A DNA stretch of 64,000 bases, from positions 992,001 to 1,056,000 of the forward strand of contig OZ257144.1 of the NCBI GenBank assembly GCA_965279205.1, written 5' to 3'. Position numbers and translations under genes: made by a program. This DNA is from UBA7672 sp965279205. Lineage in GTDB: Bacteria > Pseudomonadota > Alphaproteobacteria > Caulobacterales > Hyphomonadaceae. Numbering within the stretch: position 1 is the stretch's first letter; every line of letters starts with the position of its first letter. This document shows positions 16,220-25,422 of this stretch, piece after piece. A model generated the notes under the pieces. It searched no databases. It had not been told where the DNA came from and saw nothing but the letters and a program-made list of their open reading frames with translations.

Positions 16220-19200
16220 CTACTCCGCCGGCGCGATGCCCGTGACCGGCGTTTCGCGTTCTTCCTGGGCGAGCTTGCGTTCGACGTCGCGCGGGGAGCC
16301 TGTGCGGCGGGCCAGCAGCGAGTACGCGGCGGGCACCAGGATCAGCGTCACGACCAGCGCCGTCAGCACGCCGAACAGGATCACGATACCGATGGCGGAG
16401 CGCGTTTCCGACCCCGCGCCGTGGCTGAAAATCAGCGGAATGGCGCCGGCTACGGCGGTCAGCGATGTCATCAGGATCGGACGGAAGCGAGTGAGCGCCG
16501 CCTCGCGCAGGGCCATACTGAACTCCTTGCCCCCATCGCGCAGCTGGTTGGCGAATTCGACGATCAGGATCCCGTTCTTGGCTGCAAGGCCGACAAGCAT
16601 GATCAGGCCGATCTGCGTGTAGATGTTGAGCGTGTTGCCGGTAAGCCAGATGCCCAGCAAGCCGCCGCCTATGGTGGCAGGCACGCACAACATGATCACG
16701 AACGGGTGGATCCAGCTTTCGAACTGCGCTGCAAGCACCAGGAAGACGACCAGGATGCCGAAGCCGAACACGAACAGGATGGAGGAGCCGGCGCGCTTGT
16801 AGTCGAGCGACTGGCCCTTGTAGTCGAACGCGGCTTCTTCCGGCAGGACCTTGCGGGCGATGGCTTCCATCTTGTCGAGGGCGACGCCCAGCGACACGCC
16901 GGGGTTCAGCGTGGCGTCGACCGTGATGGCGCGCACGCGGTTGTAGCGGTTGAGCCGGCGCGAGTCGGCCATCTGTTCGACGGTCACCAGGTTCGACAGC
17001 GGGATCAGCTCGCCTGTACGGCTGGAGCGGACATAGATGTTCTGAAGGTCAGACGGCGTCGCCTGTTCGGCGCGCTCGCCTTCGAAGATCACGTAGCGCT
17101 CTTCGCCGTTCTGCACGAAGGTGCCGACGCGCTTGGAGCCGAGCATGGTCTGAAGGGTAGAGCCGATCTCCTGAACGGTCACGCCGAGGTCGGACGCGCG
17201 AGCGTAGTCGACGTTCACGCGAAACTGTTGCTGTGTTTCCTTGAAGTCCCAGTCGATCTGGCTGATGCCAGGATTTTCCTTGTTGAGCGCGTCAACGAAC
17301 GTGTTCCGCCATTGGACGAGCGTTTCGTAGGACGGTCCCTTGAGGACAAACTGGATCGGCTTGCCGTTGCCGCGGCCGAAGGCCGACGACATGTTAGCGA
17401 AGGCGCGGACGCCGGGAATGTCCTGCAGCTTGCCGTTGATCTCGTTGAGGATGGTGAAGCCGTTGCGGCGTTGACCCCAGTCGCTCAGCACGACCTGGAT
17501 AGAGCCAGAGTTGAAACCGCCGCCGCCGGGTCCGAAGCCGCCAGGCGCGCGCACCGAGATACGCTCGATCTCGCCATTGTCGATCATCGGCAGCAGGCGG
17601 TTTTCGATCTGCTCGACGAAGGGGCTCATGTATTCGAAGGAAGCGCCTTCGGGTCCCGTAATCATGACCTGGAAGGAGCCGCGATCTTCCTGCGGCGTGT
17701 ATTCGCCAGGGATGATGTTAAACAGAAGCACGCTTCCGCCGATCGAAAGCAGGAATGCAATCGCGATGACGATAGGGCGTCGCACGGTCGCGTCGTAGAC
17801 TGCGCCATAGCCCTTGCGCAGGCGCGCGAACACCTGGTCGACCTGATAGGCAAAGCCCTTTGACTTCTTCTCGTGGTGATCGGCGTGGCCTTTCAGCAGC
17901 TTGGACGCCATCATCGGTGAGATGGTCAGCGCCACCAGCATCGAGAAAGCGATTGCGGCTGCGATGGCGATCGCGAATTCCGAGAACAGGCGGCCCATCT
18001 GGCCCTGCATGAAGGTGATCGGTACGAACACCGCGATCAGCACCATCGTCGTCGCGACGACAGCGAAACCGACCTGCCGCGTGCCGCGATAGGCGGCGAC
18101 AAGCGGGGTCTCGCCTTCTTCCTCGATGCGGCGGTGGATGTTCTCCAGCACGACGATGGCGTCGTCGACGACGAGGCCGATTGCCATGACCAGAGCCAGC
18201 AGCGTCAGCATGTTGACCGACAGGCCCAGCGCATAGAGCACGGCAAACGAGGCGATCAGCGAGATCGGAACCGTGACAGCCGGGATCAGGGTGGCGCGGA
18301 AGGCGCCCAGGAACACGTATATCACGCCGACGACGAGCGCGACGGCGATCGCGAGCGTGATGAACACCTCGTTGATCGCCGCGTTGACGAACACCGAGCC
18401 GTCGAAGTTCACATCCAGCGTCATGCCCTCGGGCAGGGTGGCGGCGACTTCCGCTGCTCGCTCGCGGGCGATCTTGGAGACTTCGACCACGTTGGCGACA
18501 GATTGCTTGACGATGCCGATGCCGACCGTGTCCTTGCCGTTACCGCGGAAGATGTTGCGGTCTTCCTCGGCGCCGAACTCGACGCGGGCGATATCGCCGA
18601 GGCGCACGGCGACGCCATCAGCGCCCTTGGCGACGACAAGCTGTGCGAATTCCTCGGGCGTGCGGAACGGACGGTCGATGCGGGCCGTGAAGATCAGATC
18701 CTGCGAGGTGAGGCTGCCGGCCGGCGTCTCGACGTTCTCGGTGCGCACGGCACGCTCGATATCGCCGACGGTAAGTCCGCGTGCGGCAATGGCGCGGCGG
18801 TCGAGCCAGACGCGCATGGCTGGCGTGCGCTGGCCGCCGATCTGGATGCGGGCAACGCCGTCGATGGAGGAGAAGCGGTCGACGAGATAGCGTTCGGTGT
18901 AGTCGGTCAGCTCCAGCGCGGTCTTGGTCTCGCTGGTAAGCTGCAGCCAGAGGACGATCTCCTCGGACGCATCGGCCTTCTGCACGTCCGGCGGATCGGC
19001 TTCCTGCGGCAGCTGTCGGAGAACGCCCGAGACGCGGTCGCGCACATCGTTGGCGGCTGAATCGATGTCGCGGGAAATGTCGAACTCGATCGAGATGTTG
19101 GACTGGCCGTCCTGGCTCGAGGAGTTGATGAAGCGGATACCCTCGACGCCGGCGATGCGGTCTTCGATCACCTCGGTGATGCGGGTCTCGACAACGTTGG

Positions 19201-19366
19201 CGGAGGCGCCGGGGTAGGAGGTCCGGATTGAGACGATCGGTGGGTCAATGTCAGGATATTCGCGCAGCGCCAGACGCGTGAACGAGACGATGCCGATGGC
19301 GATCAGCAGCAGCCCGATGACCGATGCGAACACCGGCCGCTTGATCGAGGTATCCGAAAGAAGCAT
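16220..19366 (-). CDS. RND efflux transporter, HAE1/AcrB type
   Basis: At 1048 aa this is the standard length of an AcrB/MexB-like inner-membrane pump. It has the typical N-terminus SDTSIKRPVFASVIGLLLI, the porter-domain start SIRTSYPGASANVVE, and the paired aspartates of the proton relay in GLVVDDAIVVLENIHRR. The second membrane repeat is also present (GLAAKNGILIVEFANQLR, with its lysine). It exports drugs, detergents or bile-like compounds using the proton gradient. It lies 8 bases after its periplasmic adaptor gene on the same strand. No TolC-like outer-membrane gene is present, so that partner must be elsewhere. Confidence 0.95.
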   Translation of the reverse strand: MLLSDTSIKRPVFASVIGLLLIAIGIVSFTRLALREYPDIDPPIVSIRTSYPGASANVVETRITEVIEDRIAGVEGIRFINSSSQDGQSNISIEFDISRDIDSAANDVRDRVSGVLRQLPQEADPPDVQKADASEEIVLWLQLTSETKTALELTDYTERYLVDRFSSIDGVARIQIGGQRTPAMRVWLDRRAIAARGLTVGDIERAVRTENVETPAGSLTSQDLIFTARIDRPFRTPEEFAQLVVAKGADGVAVRLGDIARVEFGAEEDRNIFRGNGKDTVGIGIVKQSVANVVEVSKIARERAAEVAATLPEGMTLDVNFDGSVFVNAAINEVFITLAIAVALVVGVIYVFLGAFRATLIPAVTVPISLIASFAVLYALGLSVNMLTLLALVMAIGLVVDDAIVVLENIHRRIEEEGETPLVAAYRGTRQVGFAVVATTMVLIAVFVPITFMQGQMGRLFSEFAIAIAAAIAFSMLVALTISPMMASKLLKGHADHHEKKSKGFAYQVDQVFARLRKGYGAVYDATVRRPIVIAIAFLLSIGGSVLLFNIIPGEYTPQEDRGSFQVMITGPEGASFEYMSPFVEQIENRLLPMIDNGEIERISVRAPGGFGPGGGGFNSGSIQVVLSDWGQRRNGFTILNEINGKLQDIPGVRAFANMSSAFGRGNGKPIQFVLKGPSYETLVQWRNTFVDALNKENPGISQIDWDFKETQQQFRVNVDYARASDLGVTVQEIGSTLQTMLGSKRVGTFVQNGEERYVIFEGERAEQATPSDLQNIYVRSSRTGELIPLSNLVTVEQMADSRRLNRYNRVRAITVDATLNPGVSLGVALDKMEAIARKVLPEEAAFDYKGQSLDYKRAGSSILFVFGFGILVVFLVLAAQFESWIHPFVIMLCVPATIGGGLLGIWLTGNTLNIYTQIGLIMLVGLAAKNGILIVEFANQLRDGGKEFSMALREAALTRFRPILMTSLTAVAGAIPLIFSHGAGSETRSAIGIVILFGVLTALVVTLILVPAAYSLLARRTGSPRDVERKLAQEERETPVTGIAPAE

Positions 19367-19374
19367 GTCGCTGC

Positions 19375-20595
19375 CTACTGCCTGAGGCCGGCTTTGTCGG
19401 ACGGACCCTCACCCGCAGCCAGGCGCGGATCGCCACCCCCGGTGCTTGGCGCCGCGGACTTCACCTTCACCGGCCCGCCGGGGCGCACTTTCAGCACGCC
19501 GTCGGTGATGATCAGGTCGCCGCTCTTGAGGCCGCTGACAACTTCGACGAGGCCGCGCTCGCGGGTGCCCAGCTTCACTTCGGTCTTGGCAGCGACTGCC
19601 GGCTGGCGCGTCTGGTCAACGACGTAGACGAAGGTCTTGGAGCCTTCGGCGATCACAGCGATTTCCGGTACTGAGAGCGCCGAGCGGTTCTTCGACATGA
19701 GATTGACGCTCATGAACGTGCCGGCGCGGAGGAGGGCTTCATTGTTTGGAAGCGTGGCGCGAACCTTCACGGCGCGGCTGACAGGGTCGATCGCGTTGTC
19801 GATCGAGGTCAGCGAGCCTTTGAACACGCGGCCGGGAACGTCGGCGGTCGTCGCCTCGATCAGGAGGCCGACATGCAGCTCGCTGACATAAATGGAGGGA
19901 ACGCCGAATTCGAGGCGCATCTGGCTGTCGTCGATCAGCGTAGCGACGGCCTGGCCGGGCGAGACGTAAGCGCCAGTCGACACCTGGCGGAAGCCGAGCA
20001 CGCCCGAGAACGGCGCGAGGAGAATGCGGTCTCGCAACCGGGCCTGTATAGCGGCGACGTTACCTTGGGCGGATTCTGCGGTCGTCTTCGAACGCTCAAG
20101 TTCGAGCTCGGCGATGGCGTCGTCTTTCGCGAGGCGCTGGTTGCGCTCGTAGACAAGCCTGGCGTTGGCGTAGGTGGCCTGAGCGGATTCGAGCTGGGCG
20201 TTCTCTTCCTCGTTGACGAGGGTCATCAGCACCTTGCCTTTGGCGACGCGCTGGCCGTCCTCGAAGTAGACGCCGGTGACGCGGTCGGCCGCGTTGGCGG
20301 TCAGCACCACGCGTTCGCGGGGCTCAAGCGTGCCGAGGCCTTCGATGCGAGTGGAGAAGGTGCGGGCTTCGACCGGTACGGCTTCGACCTGGGTTGCGCC
20401 GCCGCGACCGCCCGGACCGCCACCGGGACCACCAGGTCCACGCTGGCCGCCCGGAGCGCCGCCGGGTCCGCCTTGCGCCATGCCGGATTTGGGAGCGTCG
20501 TGGGGCTGGCTCATCGCCATGAATGCCAGTCCGCCAACCGCAAGAACGGCGACCGCAACTGCCCCAGCGATGAGATTCCGCTTGTTAGGCGTCAT
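19375..20595 (-). CDS. RND efflux periplasmic adaptor (membrane fusion protein)
   Basis: This 406-aa protein has a membrane-anchor signal (NLIAGAVAVAVLAVGGLAFM), then a low-complexity Gly/Pro linker (about residues 38-65) rich in GGPGG repeats. A lipoyl-like/hairpin region follows with alternating Ala-Gln-Glu helices (ENAQLESAQATYANARLVYE), and a beta-barrel domain with LAPFSGVLGFRQVSTGAYV. It bridges the RND pump and an outer-membrane channel. The start at 20595 (MTPNKRN) was chosen because the earlier in-frame codons add a Trp-rich stretch with no ribosome site. The Gly/Pro linker is longer than usual for the family. Confidence 0.92.
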   Translation of the reverse strand: MTPNKRNLIAGAVAVAVLAVGGLAFMAMSQPHDAPKSGMAQGGPGGAPGGQRGPGGPGGGPGGRGGATQVEAVPVEARTFSTRIEGLGTLEPRERVVLTANAADRVTGVYFEDGQRVAKGKVLMTLVNEEENAQLESAQATYANARLVYERNQRLAKDDAIAELELERSKTTAESAQGNVAAIQARLRDRILLAPFSGVLGFRQVSTGAYVSPGQAVATLIDDSQMRLEFGVPSIYVSELHVGLLIEATTADVPGRVFKGSLTSIDNAIDPVSRAVKVRATLPNNEALLRAGTFMSVNLMSKNRSALSVPEIAVIAEGSKTFVYVVDQTRQPAVAAKTEVKLGTRERGLVEVVSGLKSGDLIITDGVLKVRPGGPVKVKSAAPSTGGGDPRLAAGEGPSDKAGLRQ

Positions 20596-21081
20596 TAGAC
20601 CGTAACTCCACCACCACACTACACGCCCACCGCAATATCGACCATCCCGGCAAACCCGCCGGAGGCCCCTAACGGTCTGGTTCTAGTACGCGTCTTGTCC
20701 GACAATCCGTCTGCGGCCAGCCGACGCGGCGTAGCCCCAGAGCATGACGATCCCGCGACGATCACGGAGCCGTAAACGGCGTCGCAGAAGCGGATTGAAC
20801 AGGAACAGCCTGAACCTTTGCGTCATCACATAGATGACGGGGCTTGAAATTCGGTCAACGCGAGGGGGGCAACTGCCAGAAAACAAAGGTTCAATTCGCT
20901 GTGAAGCGCCTTTGGAACCCGCAGGCGGCGCCCGCGATGTGGCGTTCGGAGCGCAACACGGGAACGGCCCCGATCCGGCCACGGGAATCCGGTTGACAGT
21001 CAGTCGCCCAAGGCGGAATCCCCAGCCGTTGGTTGCTGTGCGGAGGGGATGCCATGCAGCGCCACAGACGAGGGGAGCGTC
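20596..21081. promoter_or_regulatory. 486-base divergent intergenic region
   Basis: This region separates the efflux operon from the TonB receptor gene. No gene is supported in it. It holds a perfect inverted repeat, CGTCATC-N5-GATGACG at 20821-20839, which could be an operator. It also holds a TTGACA at 20994-20999 that could be a -35 for the receptor gene, although no good -10 is seen at the right distance. A 47-aa arginine-rich reverse frame at 20683-20826 lacks a ribosome site and is not called. Confidence 0.35.
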
Positions 21082-24000
21082 ATGACGATTTTGACCCGCA
21101 CATCGGTTCGCGGTTTGCTGCTGGCGTCGACTGCTTTGGTCCTTGCCGGGACCGCCTTTGCGCAGGACGCGCCGCCCCAATCGCAGGCGCCCGACGAAGA
21201 GAGCGACGTTGTTGTCGTGGTCGGCTCCCAGATCGTCGGTGCGAGGCCGACAGAGGCGCTTCCTGTAGCGGTGATAGGGGCCGAGGAGATCGACGCCATC
21301 GCCGCCGCGTCGGGCGACGACCTGTTCCGTTCCATTCCCCAGTTGGGTGACGTGGGGTTCAACACCACGCGTACTATTGGCAGCGTGAACGATGCGCGCG
21401 GCGACACGGCCTCGATCAATCTGCGTGCGCTTGGCACGGGCAACACGCTGGTCCTGCTCAATGGCCGCCGGATGGTGAACCACCCCGGCACCCAGTCCGA
21501 GAATCTGGTGCCAGTCGTGACGGTCAATACGAACTCGATCCCCGTCACGGGCGTGCGTCGGATCGAAGTGCTGCTCGACGGCGCATCGGCCATTTACGGC
21601 GCCGACGCCGTGGCCGGTGTGGTCAACACGGTGCTCAAGGACAATTTCAAGGGCCTCACCGCCGAGATCACCTATGGCAGCGAGGACGGCGCATCGGCTG
21701 ACGAGCTGTCCGCCAACCTCGAATTCGGCGTGTCGTCGGACGATGACCGCACCAACCTGTCGATTCTCGCGTCCTACTTCACCCGCGATCCGATCTTTAC
21801 GGCCGACCGTGGTTTCACCGCCAATGCCGACCTGCGCTCGCGCCTGCCGGCTGCCTGGGCCGCGGATGCAACCGCGTCCGCGCTGTTCAACAACACATCG
21901 ATCACGTCGGCCTGGGGCATTTTCGATCGCTTCAGCACCGGGAACGTTACAGTGAACGGAACGCCCATCTCGAACGCGGCGGGCCAGTTCCATATCCAAC
22001 CATCTTCGGTAGCGGGATGCGCCGTCGCGTATGTGAATGGCACGTGCTTCAGCACGACCAGCACGCGACCGCAGGACATCCGCTACAACGTCAACGAACC
22101 AACAACGGTGACCAACGGCGTCGATCGCTACAATGCGTTCGCATTCTTCAATCACGAGTTCGACTCCGGCCTCGAACTGTTTGCCGAGGGCGGAGTGTAC
22201 CTCGCGGACTCGCTTGGCTTCCGCGAAGCGGCGCCGATGCTGGGCGCCGTGCCGATCGTCATTCCAGCGAGCAACTACTACAACCCGTTCGGTCCGGTGG
22301 GGTCACCCAACCGTCTCGCCGTCACCAACGCGCCGGCGGGCGGGCTCGATCTGGTGCTCGGCTCGTTGACGGGTACAGCCGCCTATCGTCCGATCGATGC
22401 AGGTCCGCGCCGCACGGAAGTCGAGAACCTGTCCTCGCGCGCCCTTGCCGGTCTGCGTGGCGATTTCTGGGACTGGGACTGGGAGACTGCGCTGCTCTAC
22501 ACGTCCGCCTCGTCCGAGGATCGGGAGAACCGCGTCTCCAACACGCTGTTCCAGCAGGCGCTCGCGCGCTCGACGCCCGATGCGTACAATCCTTTCAACG
22601 GAGGCTGCATGACGGATTTCGATGGCGGCGACTGCACGCCCAGTCAGCGCGCCGCGATCGACTCGTTCACGGTCGCGGTGTTCCGCCGCAACCAGACGAC
22701 ACTGGCCTCGTGGGATTTCAAGCTGTCGCGCCCAGACCTGTTCACGACGTGGGCAGGGGATGTCGGCGCCGCCTTCGGCGTCGAGGCGCGCCGCGAGACG
22801 TTCCGCGATGACCGCGATCCGCGCCAGGATGGCACGGCGATCTTCCGCGACCTGATCAACACCACGCTGGTCACCAACGACCTGCAGGGCAATTCCGGAT
22901 CGCTTGATACGCGCGGCTCGCGCACGGTGCAGTCCGCTTATGCCGAACTCCAGGTTCCGCTGGTGTCGGATGACATGGCGATCCCATTCGTCCAGTCGGT
23001 CGATATGCAGCTGGCGGTGCGCTACGAGAATTTCGATACGTTCGGATCGGTCACGAAGCCGAAGGTGGCGCTGTCCTGGCGGCCGCTAGACTTCCTGTTG
23101 TTCCGCTCAGCCTGGTCGGAAGGGTTCCGTGCGCCCAACCTGCAGCAGCAGTACGAGGCTGGCCTGCAGCGCTCCAACATCCGCACGGACTTCGTTCGTT
23201 GCGAAGCGGCGGTTCGCAAGGCCCGCGCGGCAAACACGCCCATCCCGGCTTTCACGACATCCTGTCCGAGCGTTGCCGGTTCCTCGCAGTCGGTGATTTC
23301 GAACCGGCAGGGCTCGACGGCCCTTCAGCCCGAAGAGTCGAAGAACCTCACCTACGGCATGGTGCTGGAAAGCACGTTCCTGCCGGAAGAATACGGCAAG
23401 GTGACGTTCACCGCCGACTGGTGGCGCATCGAGCAGTCGAACGTCGTCGGCATCTTTGGCGACGACAACCACATCCTGCTCGACTACGTGCTGCGTCTCG
23501 ATGGCCAGTCGAACCCGGCGGTTGTTCGCGGTGCTCCTGATGCGCAGGACATCATCGACTTCCAGGGCACGGGCCTGGCGCCCGTCGGCGATATCCTGTT
23601 CGTCAACGACAACTATCTCAATCTCGACGAGCGGGCGGTGCAGGGTTGGGACTTCGGGCTCTACTACGATCTCGACGACACGCCGCTCGGCGACTTCTCG
23701 TTCCGGATCAACGCCGCCTTCCTCGACAAGTTCTTCCAGGGCGTTTCGCCCAACGGAGCGATCATCAACTCGGCCGCCGCTGGAGGCGACATTCCCGCAG
23801 TGCTGACCGTGAACGGGCAGGGCAATCTGGTCCGCAATTTCGGCCGGCCGGAATGGCGCTACACGTCGACGCTGACCTGGCGCAAGGATGCCTGGGGCGC
23901 CGGCTGGTTCACCTCGTATGTGGGCGATGTCGAAGACCGTGGCATCGTGCTGACCGCGACCAGCCAGCCCTGGATCATCGAAGACTACCAGACGCACAAT

Positions 24001-24177
24001 CTCTATGTGCAGTACGAGCTGGGCTATGACACCGACAGCTCGACGCGGATCCGGCTGGGCATGCGGAACATCTTCGACGAGGTTCCGCCGCTGGCCGACA
24101 CCAATTTCGGCTATCTCGGCGATCTGCACAATCCGCAGGGCCGCTTCGTCTACGCGACCATCCGCAAGCAATTCTAG
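21082..24177 (+). CDS. TonB-dependent outer-membrane receptor
   Basis: This 1031-aa protein has a cleavable signal (cut near AFA-QD), then a TonB-box-like acidic/valine segment (SDVVVVVGSQI) and a plug domain with INLRALGTGNTLVLLNGRR and VRRIEVLLDGASAIYGADA, a typical plug ending. A long beta-barrel ends in the terminal aromatic GRFVYATIRKQF required for insertion. It takes up a scarce substrate using TonB/ExbBD energy. The neighbouring M14 carboxypeptidase lipoprotein suggests peptides or amide-linked compounds, which is inference. The ATG has GAGGGGAG upstream. The size and plug type resemble the large receptors common in Caulobacterales and Sphingomonadales rather than siderophore receptors. 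Confidence 0.93.
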   Translation: MTILTRTSVRGLLLASTALVLAGTAFAQDAPPQSQAPDEESDVVVVVGSQIVGARPTEALPVAVIGAEEIDAIAAASGDDLFRSIPQLGDVGFNTTRTIGSVNDARGDTASINLRALGTGNTLVLLNGRRMVNHPGTQSENLVPVVTVNTNSIPVTGVRRIEVLLDGASAIYGADAVAGVVNTVLKDNFKGLTAEITYGSEDGASADELSANLEFGVSSDDDRTNLSILASYFTRDPIFTADRGFTANADLRSRLPAAWAADATASALFNNTSITSAWGIFDRFSTGNVTVNGTPISNAAGQFHIQPSSVAGCAVAYVNGTCFSTTSTRPQDIRYNVNEPTTVTNGVDRYNAFAFFNHEFDSGLELFAEGGVYLADSLGFREAAPMLGAVPIVIPASNYYNPFGPVGSPNRLAVTNAPAGGLDLVLGSLTGTAAYRPIDAGPRRTEVENLSSRALAGLRGDFWDWDWETALLYTSASSEDRENRVSNTLFQQALARSTPDAYNPFNGGCMTDFDGGDCTPSQRAAIDSFTVAVFRRNQTTLASWDFKLSRPDLFTTWAGDVGAAFGVEARRETFRDDRDPRQDGTAIFRDLINTTLVTNDLQGNSGSLDTRGSRTVQSAYAELQVPLVSDDMAIPFVQSVDMQLAVRYENFDTFGSVTKPKVALSWRPLDFLLFRSAWSEGFRAPNLQQQYEAGLQRSNIRTDFVRCEAAVRKARAANTPIPAFTTSCPSVAGSSQSVISNRQGSTALQPEESKNLTYGMVLESTFLPEEYGKVTFTADWWRIEQSNVVGIFGDDNHILLDYVLRLDGQSNPAVVRGAPDAQDIIDFQGTGLAPVGDILFVNDNYLNLDERAVQGWDFGLYYDLDDTPLGDFSFRINAAFLDKFFQGVSPNGAIINSAAAGGDIPAVLTVNGQGNLVRNFGRPEWRYTSTLTWRKDAWGAGWFTSYVGDVEDRGIVLTATSQPWIIEDYQTHNLYVQYELGYDTDSSTRIRLGMRNIFDEVPPLADTNFGYLGDLHNPQGRFVYATIRKQF

Positions 24178-24206
24178 GCACGGATGGCGCTTCGGCCCAC
24201 GACCTG

Positions 24207-24233
24207 CCAGACTTGAGCAAGACTCAGGTCTGG
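24207..24233 (+). promoter_or_regulatory. Hairpin next to the ribosome site of the carboxypeptidase gene
   Basis: CCAGACTTGAG (24207-24217) can pair with CTCAGGTCTGG (24223-24233), with one G-T pair and a CAAGA loop. The right arm runs into the Shine-Dalgarno GGAGGGG of the next gene. It could limit translation or protect the receptor mRNA end. There is no T-run, so it is not a normal terminator. Confidence 0.4.
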
Positions 24234-24241
24234 AGGGGCGC

Positions 24242-25414
24242 GTGAGATTCCAACTGGCCGCGGCAATTCTGCTTGCTCCGCTGATCGCCGGCGGTTGCCA
24301 GATGCTTTCGCTGTCGCCGCCACCGCCAACCGGCATCTGCGCCGGGGCCGGCCTGGTGATCCAGGCAGACTTTCCCTCGGCGGGCCGCCACGACTGCGTG
24401 GTCGGGCAAGATGGCAATGTCGTTGTCTCGGTCGATCACGAACCGGCGCTGGTTGAAGGCATCAATCCGAGTCCGTGGTTTGCGTTCAGGGTGATTTCGG
24501 ACAAGCCGCGCACGGCGACGGTGACGCTCGACTACACCGACTACACGCACCGCTACGCGCCCCATCTCAGCACCGACGGGCGGACATGGACTGCCCTGCC
24601 GGCCGATCGCCTGACGCTGAACGAGCGCAAGACGCGGGCGAGCTTGAAGCTAGATCTTGCGCAGGGCGCGACCCTGGTAGCTGGCCAGCCGCTGTCGCCA
24701 TCGAGCGACAATCTCAACTGGACGCGCAACGCGCTGATCAGCCAGGGCTTCACCGAGATGCGTTATGGCAAGTCGCTGGAAGCCCGGCCGCTGATCGGCT
24801 TCGTCAGCGGTGGCGCTGTCGATGCGGTGGTTATCCTGACGCGTCAGCATCCGCCCGAGACGAGCGGGCAGGAAGCCTATCGCGGCTTCATGGATCGCCT
24901 GCTGAAGCGCAACGACAATCTTGCAAATACGTTCCGCGCGCGCCATCGCATCATCGTGGCGCCGATGCCGAATCCGGACGGGGTCGACGATGGACACTGG
25001 CGCCTCAACGCAGGCGGCGTCGATCTCAATCGCGATTGGGGCGCGTTCAGCCAGCCCGAGACGCGGGAGCTGTCGGCGTGGATCAAGGAGCAGGCCGGAA
25101 CGCGCCGCGTGGTGTCGATGATGGACTTCCACTCCACCGACAAGACGGTGATCTATGCGCCGCCGCTAACGTCTCCGTCGCCGACGATCGGCTTTCTGAC
25201 GGCGCTGAAGATGAAGTTCGACGCCACCCTGGCAAAGCCGCCGGAGTGGAGCTATTCGCACAACGCCAATGGCGGCACGTCCAAGGGCTGGGCTCTCGAG
25301 GCTCTGAAAGCGCCAGGCATCACGGTCGAGCTGTGGGACCAGATACCGGTTGCCGATGCACGGGCGCTGGGCGTTGCCGCGGCGGACGCGCTGATCGAGT
25401 ATTTCGGGAAGTAG
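24242..25414 (+). CDS. M14-family zinc carboxypeptidase lipoprotein
   Basis: This 390-aa lipoprotein starts at a GTG with GGAGGGG in front and has its lipobox cysteine at C19 (IAGGC). An N-terminal beta-sandwich-like domain (about residues 35-160) precedes the M14 domain. The metal ligands are visible: H203-x-x-E206 in RQHPPETSG and H297 in MDFHST. The loop GGVDLNRDWGAF is also typical. A late glutamate in ITVELWDQ is the likely catalytic acid. It should cut C-terminal residues or amide bonds at the outer or inner membrane. It follows the TonB receptor by 64 bases and probably processes what the receptor imports. Confidence 0.88.
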   Translation: MRFQLAAAILLAPLIAGGCQMLSLSPPPPTGICAGAGLVIQADFPSAGRHDCVVGQDGNVVVSVDHEPALVEGINPSPWFAFRVISDKPRTATVTLDYTDYTHRYAPHLSTDGRTWTALPADRLTLNERKTRASLKLDLAQGATLVAGQPLSPSSDNLNWTRNALISQGFTEMRYGKSLEARPLIGFVSGGAVDAVVILTRQHPPETSGQEAYRGFMDRLLKRNDNLANTFRARHRIIVAPMPNPDGVDDGHWRLNAGGVDLNRDWGAFSQPETRELSAWIKEQAGTRRVVSMMDFHSTDKTVIYAPPLTSPSPTIGFLTALKMKFDATLAKPPEWSYSHNANGGTSKGWALEALKAPGITVELWDQIPVADARALGVAAADALIEYFGK

Positions 25415-25422
25415 CGGCCGCT

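Noticed and set aside
16421..19060. Long forward frames (480 and 308 aa) antisense to the RND pump
   Set aside because: The reverse-strand RND protein has full-length family motifs; the forward frames have none.
20683..20826. 47-aa Arg-rich reverse frame in the efflux / receptor intergenic region
   Set aside because: It has no ribosome site, extreme composition, and its start lies inside a palindrome that explains the sequence better.
20683..22155. 490-aa reverse open frame across the start of the TonB receptor gene
   Set aside because: It is antisense to the well-supported receptor gene, is low-complexity and Arg-rich, and has no ribosome site or recognisable domain.
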